Shown here: one piece after another, positions 40,965-46,766 of the stretch
Numbering within the stretch: position 1 is the stretch's first letter
Layout: each line of letters opens with the position of its first letter
Assembly (NCBI RefSeq): GCF_003688995.1
Contig: NZ_PENI01000015.1
Coordinates: 124,001-188,000 of the forward strand
Source: Streptomyces shenzhenensis
Lineage (GTDB): Bacteria > Actinomycetota > Actinomycetes > Streptomycetales > Streptomycetaceae
DNA: 64,000 nucleotides
Direction of reading: 5' to 3'
The notes under the pieces: model-generated
Told to the model about the DNA's origin: nothing
The model's database searches: none
Seen by the model: only the letters and a program-made list of their open reading frames with translations
Position numbers and translations under genes: made by a program

Positions 40965-41980
40965 CGGGCACCCCCGGCGTTTTCGATCTTCGAACGGAAC
41001 TGGTCGAGCTGCTGCGCGGTGGCCTGCTCGATGGGCAGGCCGTAGACGCGCTCGAAATCGGCGTCGAGAGTGGCGAGGTTCGCGCGGGACGCGGCGAGGC
41101 GGAGGGCGTTTTCGGCGTCGGCAGCCTCCTGGCTCTTGACTTGCTGGACCTGCTGCGACTGCCTGGGCGCCTGCTCGGCGGCGGCGCGCTTCTGCGCGGC
41201 GACCTGGTCGAGGCGGGCGAGGTAGTCGGCGGGGGCGCCGGCCTGCTCGGCGGCGGCGCGCACCTTGGCGAACTCCTCGGGACCGCGGGCACGGTGCGCC
41301 TCGGTGAGGTAGTCGCGCTGCTGGCCGGCCTGCTGCTGCCCCTGCTGCGGCGGCTGCTCCCACGGTCCGGGCTCGGCCCGGTTGCTGCGGCGCGGCTGCT
41401 GCTGGCGGCGCTGCCGGTTACGCCGGTACTCGGCGCGGTGCTCGGCCGGCGGCTCCGGGGCGTCGCGGTCGCTGTCGTCAATCGACCGGGCGTCCACCGG
41501 AATCATGAACACCTGAAACAACATGTACTTGAGGGCGGCGCTCATGGCCTTGTTGGTGCTCTTGTCGGCGGTGTCCATGGCCTCACCCGGCACGGTCACG
41601 AGCAGGCAGTCACCGGCGGGCCCGTAGATGCGGTACAGCATCTTGAGCACGGTGTGCGTGCCCTTGTCGCCGCGGGGGCGCTGCTTGTGCTCGACCAGCT
41701 CGGGCGCGATGAAACAGCCGTGGTTGCGCATGGGGCCCGCCATGGCGGACATAGCGTCGTCGACTCCGCGGAACTGGTAGTTCTGCTGAGTGTTGCGCTG
41801 CCCCTTCGCGACGGGCATCACGTCGCGCATGACGCCGTGAATCACCTGGAAGACGCGCGGGAGGTCGGTCGGTGCGCCCGCGGGCGCGGGCTCGTATGCC
41901 GTCTTGATGAGCGGGGCGTCATCGATGACGGGCGCGACGGGTGCCGGGGCGGGGGCCGGGTGCAGGGAGGTGACGGTCAC
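40961..41980 (-). CDS. ERF-family single-strand annealing protein
   Basis: The 339-residue recombinase has an ERF core at about residues 40-165: PRVFQVIHGVMRDVMPVAKGQ; QNYQFRGVDDAMSAMAGPMRN; GEAMDTADKSTNKAMSAALKY then MLFQVFMIP. A long Gln/Arg-rich linker and a helical C-terminal segment follow. ERF anneals complementary strands during phage recombination and circularisation and usually cooperates with SSB, also encoded here. The start is GTG. Confidence 0.9.
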   Translation of the reverse strand: MTVTSLHPAPAPAPVAPVIDDAPLIKTAYEPAPAGAPTDLPRVFQVIHGVMRDVMPVAKGQRNTQQNYQFRGVDDAMSAMAGPMRNHGCFIAPELVEHKQRPRGDKGTHTVLKMLYRIYGPAGDCLLVTVPGEAMDTADKSTNKAMSAALKYMLFQVFMIPVDARSIDDSDRDAPEPPAEHRAEYRRNRQRRQQQPRRSNRAEPGPWEQPPQQGQQQAGQQRDYLTEAHRARGPEEFAKVRAAAEQAGAPADYLARLDQVAAQKRAAAEQAPRQSQQVQQVKSQEAADAENALRLAASRANLATLDADFERVYGLPIEQATAQQLDQFRSKIENAGGAR

Positions 41981-42351
41981 GGGTGGTGCGTTCCTTCCGG
42001 GCTGGTGCGGTGGCGTACATGGGAGGCGGCGCGGGTGATGCGGCCGGCAAGGGTGATCGCGTCGTCAGGGCTGTACTGCGGATCGGGCTGCTCGGGCAGT
42101 TCTTCGAGCAGGGCCTCGCGGGAGCCGTCGGCCTCGGCGGCCCGCATGGCGCGGTCAAGGTCGCTGGCGTCCTCGCTGCACACGGCGTGGTCGTGAGCGA
42201 GGACCGAGGCGGCATGCCGGGCGAGCAGACGGCCGACGGTGTCGGGGTCCTCGGCATAGGCGACGGCGAGGTCGTCGAGCAGGGGGTCGGTGTGGAACGC
42301 GAGGGGGATGCGGACGGCGCGGCCGTCGACGGTGACCTGAGGGCGGATCAC
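41977..42351 (-). CDS. hypothetical early phage protein
   Basis: The 124-residue product (RPQVTVDGRAVRIPLAFHTDP; LARHAASVLAHDHAVCSEDAS) has an N-terminal strand pair and helical C-terminus. GTG 42351 overlaps the upstream stop. It is cotranscribed with the ERF gene. No family recognised. Confidence 0.5.
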   Translation of the reverse strand: MIRPQVTVDGRAVRIPLAFHTDPLLDDLAVAYAEDPDTVGRLLARHAASVLAHDHAVCSEDASDLDRAMRAAEADGSREALLEELPEQPDPQYSPDDAITLAGRITRAASHVRHRTSPEGTHHP

Positions 42352-42740
42352 CGGTCGGCCCCCTCGGCGGCCAGGCCCAGCTCGGCGGGCATGGTCGGCT
42401 CGTCGACGGTGAGGCGGCCGGTGCGGGCGTCGTACAGACGCGGCCTGCTCCAGTCGGCCTGGGGGAACGCGCGCTGCAACAGGCCGTAGGCCGCGGCGTG
42501 CTGTTCGCGGTCGGCACCGATGGGGCCGGTCGCCGAGTCGAGGACGACCCACGTACGGGGGCGGCCGTCGCGGGTGACAGGGACGGTGCGCACGCGGACG
42601 GTGCCGGGAGCGATCTGGTCGAGCTGGGCGGCGACGACCCGCACGAACTCGGTCCGGGCGTTGACGGCCTGCTCGGCGGCGCGACGGCCCTTGATGGCCT
42701 GGGCCGTGCGGGGGATCCGGGTAGGCTGATAGCTGTTCAT
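42348..42740 (-). CDS. hypothetical early phage protein
   Basis: The 130-residue product (RTEFVRVVAAQLDQIAPGTVR; GRPRTWVVLDSATGPIGADRE; AAYGLLQRAFPQADWSRPRLY) is a small alpha/beta protein. No family recognised. It is the third gene of the early operon. Confidence 0.5.
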   Translation of the reverse strand: MNSYQPTRIPRTAQAIKGRRAAEQAVNARTEFVRVVAAQLDQIAPGTVRVRTVPVTRDGRPRTWVVLDSATGPIGADREQHAAAYGLLQRAFPQADWSRPRLYDARTGRLTVDEPTMPAELGLAAEGADR

Positions 42741-42808
42741 GGCTGGTGCCTTTCGGTACTGGTCGACAGGGGCCGTCCGGGGTGCATCCGGGCGGCCCTT
42801 TCGTGTGT

Positions 42809-43027
42809 TCAGGCGGCGGCGCGGTGGCCTCGGGCGCGGGTGGCGCGGTCGGCGCGGATGCGCCGCTCCAACTCGGCGAGCGACGGGCCGCCGGGCTGGT
42901 AGCAGGCGCGGGCAGCGTCTGCGGAGGTGAGCTGGTCCATGGCGTCAAGGCCGTGGCGCCACGTGCGGGCGGCGGCCGTGATGGCGGCGGCGCGGTCGCG
43001 GGCGGCGGCGAGGGACCTGGCGGTCAT
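42809..43027 (-). CDS. small hypothetical early protein
   Basis: The 72-residue product is helical and Arg/Ala-rich (ARDRAAAITAAARTWRHGLDA; PGGPSLAELERRIRADRATRA). Its ATG overlaps the Cro-like gene stop by 4 bases, so it is translated with it. Function unknown. Confidence 0.5.
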   Translation of the reverse strand: MTARSLAAARDRAAAITAAARTWRHGLDAMDQLTSADAARACYQPGGPSLAELERRIRADRATRARGHRAAA

Positions 43028-43230
43028 GCGTCAGCCGGGAAGAGGGCCGCCGGGGTGACTCCGTAGGCGCGCTCGATGGCGGCGAGGGCGGGGCCGGCGG
43101 GGATGCTGCGACCGCTCGTCCAGCGGATGACCGTCGCGTAGGGGGTGTGGAGGCGGCGGGAGATGGCCGCGACGCTGTTGTCGCCCTTGGCTGCGGCGGC
43201 CGTCCGCAAGGGCACGGGGGTGAAGGACAC
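43024..43230 (-). CDS. Cro-like HTH regulator, first early gene
   Basis: The 68-residue product is a minimal XRE/Cro fold: LRTAAAAKGDNSVAAISRRLH, then TPYATVIRWTSGRSIPAGPAL, where the second segment holds the recognition helix, and AIERAYGVTPAALFP. GTG 43230 is chosen because CGAGGTG lies 9 bases upstream. It is the first gene of the leftward lytic operon and faces the repressor gene across a repeat-rich operator region, the classical Cro position. Confidence 0.78.
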   Translation of the reverse strand: MSFTPVPLRTAAAAKGDNSVAAISRRLHTPYATVIRWTSGRSIPAGPALAAIERAYGVTPAALFPADA

Positions 43231-43251
43231 GGAAAATACACCTCGTTCAGT

Positions 43252-43314
43252 CACTCGTGAGTGAGTATCGCTCACGAGTGAAACTTAGCATGTTTCACTC
43301 GTGCATGAAACGTA
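43252..43314. promoter_or_regulatory. immunity operator cluster and leftward early promoter
   Basis: Three overlapping inverted repeats share the half-site GTTTCACTCGTG. They are a 10-bp pair at 43252-43261/43271-43280 and a perfect 12-bp pair CACGAGTGAAAC (43273-43284) / GTTTCACTCGTG (43292-43303). The third is GTTTCA/TGAAAC at 43292-43311. On the - strand TTTCAT, 17 bases and TAAGTT form a candidate promoter whose -10 lies in the 7-base spacer of the 12-bp repeat, so repressor binding would block it. Confidence 0.75.
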
Positions 43315-43516
43315 TGAACGAATGCAGTGTTCGAATCCCTTGGCCGAAACAGTGAGGTGAGAGCTACCGCTTGTGATTGAGTAGTAGAGAATCGCTCAGA
43401 CGTTCGATAGTCTGCGGCGTAGATGCCCCAAGCGACGAACGGGGAGTGACGTATGAACGCGCTTAAAAGTTGTGCGCACTACACCAAGAATCTCGCACGC
43501 GCGATACATTGCGCGT
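43315..43516. other. divergent control region upstream of the repressor
   Basis: This region has no gene. TACATT at 43505-43510 lies 6 bases before the repressor ATG, a spacing that fits a leaderless transcript, but no convincing -35 is seen. Confidence 0.4.
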
Positions 43517-43942
43517 ATGACCAACGGCTCGCAACCGGAACCACCACTCGACGCACCCTTCGCCGACTGGCTCAGATGGGCTCTCATCCGGCACGGATAC
43601 GACCCCGAAGAACGAGGCGTGCAACGACGCTTCGCTGACGCGTCCGGCCTCCCTGTCGCAACCGTCTCGCGACTCCTACGCAACGCCAGCCAGCCAGACG
43701 TCAGTACGTGTTACGCCCTCGGCGTGACGTTCGGCGTCCCCGTGCTACCGCTACTCGTCCGGGCAGGCCACCTCCCGGCCCAAGTGCTCGACAAAGAGCC
43801 CTCACCGACCGAGCGGCCCGCTCCCGCAACCCAACAGCAAGCCCTTGCGGCTCTCGGCATCACCGACCCTGCCGACCAAGCCGCAGTGCTGTCCATGATC
43901 AACGCCCTCAAGGCCAAAGACCGTCGGGAGGGCGCCAACTAG
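43517..43942 (+). CDS. phage repressor (XRE-like HTH), immunity protein candidate
   Basis: The 141-residue product has an HTH in the segment RGVQRRFADASGLPVATVSRL then LRNASQPDVSTCYALGVTFGV, plus a helical C-terminal tail (QQALAALGITDPADQAAVLSM). It diverges from the Cro-like gene and precedes the integrase, the usual repressor place. The length is shorter than CI-type repressors with an autocleavage domain, and no Ser/Lys protease motif is visible, so induction may not use RecA-stimulated cleavage. ATG 43517 may be leaderless. Confidence 0.72.
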   Translation: MTNGSQPEPPLDAPFADWLRWALIRHGYDPEERGVQRRFADASGLPVATVSRLLRNASQPDVSTCYALGVTFGVPVLPLLVRAGHLPAQVLDKEPSPTERPAPATQQQALAALGITDPADQAAVLSMINALKAKDRREGAN

Positions 43943-43956
43943 GAAAGGCCGCACCA

Positions 43957-44289
43957 GTGACCCCCAGGACCGACGTCTACCTCACCGCCGCTTTCGCCGT
44001 GCTCATCCTCGTTATCGGCCTGACCACGCTGATAACTGGAGTGCTCACGACAAGCGAGGTAGGCCCCGTCATCGCCACCGGCACTACCCTCACCACCGCC
44101 GGAGCCCTGGCAACCCTGGTCACCGGATACCGCGCCGCACGGCACTACATCACCTACAAAACCGACCGAGCCGCCGTTGCCGCCCTGGCCAACGCGATCG
44201 TCACCCATGATGCCGCCGTGACCAAGCAAGAACCGCCGGACGCCAAAGTCCTACACCTCGGCGGATCCCACACCCGGCGCCTGACCTAG
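43957..44289 (+). CDS. two-span membrane protein between repressor and integrase
   Basis: The 110-residue product has two transmembrane helices (VYLTAAFAVLILVIGLTTLIT and VIATGTTLTTAGALATLVTGY) and a cytoplasmic C-terminal tail (DRAAVAALANAIVTHDAAVTK). AGGAAAGG precedes the GTG start. Located in the lysogenic operon, it would be made in the prophage state, which fits a superinfection-exclusion or host-modifying role. That is inference; no family is recognised. Confidence 0.65.
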   Translation: MTPRTDVYLTAAFAVLILVIGLTTLITGVLTTSEVGPVIATGTTLTTAGALATLVTGYRAARHYITYKTDRAAVAALANAIVTHDAAVTKQEPPDAKVLHLGGSHTRRLT

Positions 44290-44300
44290 GAGTCCGCCAC

Positions 44301-45953
44301 GTGACAACAGCGCTACACCAGCCGAAGGGCTCACGCAGCATGACCAAGCGTGAGCCCTTCGTGGCGTACATCCGAGTCTCCACCTACTACGAAGAGAAGA
44401 TCAGCCCCGAAATCCAGCGAAGCGCGATCAAGGCATGGGCCGACCGCAATAACGCCAACATCGTTGAGTGGATCAACGACCTCGACGTGTCCGGACGCAA
44501 GACGCGCCGCAAGATCTCTAACGCGCTCAAGATGATCGAGGGACGCACCGCGCGCGGCATCGCCGTATGGCGGTACAGCCGCTTCGGCCGCTCCCGCCAC
44601 GGCAACGCCATCAACCTCGCCCGGCTCGAAGCGCTCGGCGGCCGACTTGCCTCCGCCACCGAGGCCGCCGACACGAGAACAGCGTTCGGCCGCCTACAGA
44701 TGGGCATGGCGTTCAAGTTCGCCGAGTACGAGAGCGACCGTATCGGCGAGCAATGGGGCGAAACGCGTGAGCACCGCCGAACCGCCGGCCTGCCCGCCAC
44801 GGGCGGAAAGCGCTGGGGCTACATCTGGCACCAACGCCACCTCGACGACGCCGAGAGCGTCATTCACCGTGAGTGGTACGAGCCCAACGACACCGGTCTG
44901 ATCGTCACCAACCTGTACGAGCGCATCGCCGAAGGCGAATCCATGGGATCCGTCACCCAGTGGCTCGGCAAGAACGGTCACATCGGCACCCGCGGCAAAC
45001 CATGGTTGCAATCCGGCCTCAGCCGCTACATGGACAGCGGATTCGCCGCCGGATGGATCCGCTACCACCCGGACGACTGTGACTGCCCGCCCAAGGACCC
45101 AGACTCAACCGCCAGCCGCGGCGCGCTGTGCCCCAACCGCATCTGGATTCCCGGCGCCCACGAACCGATCGTGCCCGAGGACGTATGGGAGGCGTACAAG
45201 GAGAAGCGCGCGAAAGCACGCAACACCCCGAGCGGCAACAGGAAACCCGCCTACGCCCTTTCCGGCCTCATGCGCTGCGCACGCTGCGGCGGCACTGCAT
45301 CCGCGGCCGGCGGCGCCACCTACGGTGCCGGAAAGGTACTCATCCCCAAACCGGGCTACATGTTCCGGTGCAGCAAGATGAAAGACAACCGGACATGCGA
45401 CGGGGTGTACATCCTCCGCAGCATCGCCGAGGACGCCGTGTTGCAGCGACTCGTCGACTGGTCAGAAGCGATCGAGGCCGAGGCCGCCTCCATCCCCCAG
45501 CAATCCAACCCGGACAGCTCCACACCGCGCCAGCGCATCAACGCTGCCCGCGAGCGACTGCGCGCCCGACTCGCAGAGATACAGCAGCAGCTCGACCGCC
45601 AGACCGATCTACTCACCCGCGGTGTAATCCCCGAAGACTCCTACACGCGCGAGCGCGACCGGCTGACGCAGGAGCAGACGGGGACCACAGCCGAACTCGC
45701 CGAGCTGGACAAGCGCACCGAGGAGCAAGAGGCCAAGCCAGCCGACTACCAGCCGATCATCCGCGGCCTTATCGACCGGTGGGAGATCACGCCGGTGGAG
45801 ACGCGCCGGGAACTACTCAGGTCGGTTCTGCGTGGGGTGTGGGCGTACCCGAAGTCGACCGCGCCGGACGGCACCGAGGTGCCGGCGTACGCCGTTCCGG
45901 TGGCCATCTGGGAGGACGAGCCACGGCCGATCGGGCCCCGCGCCAACGCATAA
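44301..45953 (+). CDS. int: large serine integrase
   Basis: The 550-residue recombinase has a resolvase catalytic domain at residues 17-160 with the nucleophile in FVAYIRVST (Ser27) and the arginines in VWRYSRFGRSRHG. A recombinase domain covers about 170-300 (GKRWGYIWHQRHLDDAESVIH), followed by a zinc ribbon (MRCARCGGT...MFRCSKMKDNRTCDG). A coiled coil at about 400-480 (ARERLRARLAEIQQQLDRQTD) governs directionality in this family. It ends 41 bases before the attR crossover. It catalyses attP x attB integration into acs; excision would need a directionality factor, which I could not identify. AGGAG precedes GTG 44301. Confidence 0.95.
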   Translation: MTTALHQPKGSRSMTKREPFVAYIRVSTYYEEKISPEIQRSAIKAWADRNNANIVEWINDLDVSGRKTRRKISNALKMIEGRTARGIAVWRYSRFGRSRHGNAINLARLEALGGRLASATEAADTRTAFGRLQMGMAFKFAEYESDRIGEQWGETREHRRTAGLPATGGKRWGYIWHQRHLDDAESVIHREWYEPNDTGLIVTNLYERIAEGESMGSVTQWLGKNGHIGTRGKPWLQSGLSRYMDSGFAAGWIRYHPDDCDCPPKDPDSTASRGALCPNRIWIPGAHEPIVPEDVWEAYKEKRAKARNTPSGNRKPAYALSGLMRCARCGGTASAAGGATYGAGKVLIPKPGYMFRCSKMKDNRTCDGVYILRSIAEDAVLQRLVDWSEAIEAEAASIPQQSNPDSSTPRQRINAARERLRARLAEIQQQLDRQTDLLTRGVIPEDSYTRERDRLTQEQTGTTAELAELDKRTEEQEAKPADYQPIIRGLIDRWEITPVETRRELLRSVLRGVWAYPKSTAPDGTEVPAYAVPVAIWEDEPRPIGPRANA

Positions 45954-45973
45954 CGGCAGGTCAGTGAACGAGC

Positions 45974-45995
45974 GTCCTTCCCTCTCCTAGTTGAA
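45974..45995 (+). other. attR (right hybrid attachment site)
   Basis: The phage arm at 45,974-45,993 reads GTCCTTCCCTCTCCTAGTTG and the central dinucleotide AA is at 45,994-45,995. Chromosomal acs coding sequence (antisense) starts immediately after. The arm mirrors the attL phage arm at 17 of 20 positions. The site lies just after the integrase stop, as is usual for serine integrase phages. Confidence 0.85.
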
Positions 45996-46022
45996 GAGGT
46001 TGGCCAGGCTTTCGTTGCTCAC
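45987..46022 (-). pseudogene. acs: severed native acs start (11 codons)
   Basis: GTG 46022 follows AAAGGGAG and encodes MSNESLANLFN, then a TAG formed by phage sequence. The first nine codons are the original acs N-terminus; they match the phage-supplied MSSNESPSLSNL at SNES and NL. The fragment keeps the native ribosome site and may still be translated to a short peptide. Confidence 0.85.
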
Positions 46023-46107
46023 GACATCTCCCTTTCGAAGGGTGTCCGTTGTGTCCCAGGCCACAGCTCATCAGACCCAGGGGGCCGATGACAAGGGGCG
46101 ACCTGAA

Positions 46108-46123
46108 ATTGGTTTAGACCTCT
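46108..46123. promoter_or_regulatory. DasR/GntR-type operator-like palindrome of the native acs promoter
   Basis: ATTGGTTTAGACCTCT shares the 11-base TGGTTTAGACC with the phage-borne site at 5962-5972. It lies 88 bases upstream of the severed acs GTG. It resembles the dre pattern TGGTCTAGACCA/T. Binding is not demonstrated. Confidence 0.5.
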
Positions 46124-46130
46124 GTGCAGG

Positions 46131-46690
46131 GCGCGGCTACTTCTACCCACGGACGCCGACCGCCCCGAGTTCACCCCCAAGGCACCGAGTGCCAGGGCAC
46201 CGAGGGATGCGGACGATTCGGCCACGACGGCACGGGGCCCCGCGGCGAAGGGCCCCGCGGACACCACGCGAACCCGGCACTGCCCCCCTCCCCGGCCCGT
46301 CGCGTCGCCGCACCAGAGGCCCTGGGCCCCTCGAAGCCCTGATCTCCGTGGCGCGGGCCCTTTAACCTTGGACGCTGGCTCCGTGATGCCAGGCTTCGAC
46401 GCCCTGATGCCAGGCTTCAAAGCCCGAGTCGTTGAGCTTCGGGACCCCGAAGCCGCGGTCCCGAAGGAGCGTCCCCGGAGCGGCGGTCCCGGGCCGCGCG
46501 GCTCCGAGCCCCACAGGCCCAGGCTTCATAAGCCCTGCGTGCCTGAGCTTCGTGGCGCGCCGGGCTCCGAGGCCCCTGGGCCCTGAAGTTCTGAGCCTCT
46601 GAGCTCCACGGTCCAGGCGCCCGTGAGCCCCGAGTCTCGAAAGCCTCCGGGCCCGGGGACACCTGGGCCCCGAAGCCCTGAGCCCCATGG
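46131..46690. repeat. low-complexity intergenic region of degenerate short repeats
   Basis: From about 46,370 the sequence consists of many imperfect copies of CCC(G/T)GAGGCCC/GAAGCCC-like units. One exact direct repeat is ATGCCAGGCTTC at 46,388 and again about 21 bases on. Open frames here have no normal codon bias (both strands run open because of the repeats). I call no gene. Confidence 0.55.
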
Positions 46691-46698
46691 CCCTCGGG

Positions 46699-46737
46699 CC
46701 CCGGTGTGCGGCCGCCGCCCGCGGTCGCACACCGGGG
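46699..46737 (-). terminator. terminator of the SulP-carbonic anhydrase gene
   Basis: A perfect 12-bp stem CCCCGGTGTGCG/CGCACACCGGGG with a 15-base GC loop starts 30 bases beyond the stop of the transporter gene. Confidence 0.75.
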
Positions 46738-46766
46738 TCTCCCCGCCGCGCTTCGGTCCGCCCCGC

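Larger units (their letters stand above)
5908..45995. mobile_element. integrated siphovirus-type prophage, about 40.1 kb
   Basis: The element is bounded by attL and attR in the acs 5' coding region. It encodes a serine integrase, repressor and Cro-like protein, ERF recombinase, replication initiator, SSB, terminase, portal, scaffold, capsid, connectors, major tail protein, frameshifted tail chaperones, tape measure, baseplate, fibre, endolysin and holins. No structural gene looks broken, so it may be inducible. The modular order (lytic genes leftward, integration and immunity rightward at one end) and size resemble temperate Streptomyces siphoviruses. Extra genes at the left end and within the late region are probable lysogenic-conversion cargo. 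Confidence 0.93.

Noticed and set aside
5908..45995. tRNA gene as integration target
   Set aside because: No tRNA-like cloverleaf is seen at either end; the integrase is a serine recombinase and the target is the acs coding sequence.
8829..46023. 16-base identity GCTTTCGTTGCTCACG at 8829-8844 and 46008-46023
   Set aside because: About one such 16-mer match is expected by chance in a window this size. One copy is in the regulator start region and the other in severed acs, with no shared flanks.
5962..46120. TGGTTTAGACC at 5962-5972 and 46110-46120 as the attachment core
   Set aside because: These 11-base matches first looked like att cores, but the mirror-image integrase arms at 5910-5929 and 45974-45993 and the restoration of the acs frame across TT place the crossover there. 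The 11-mers are better read as operator-like sites.
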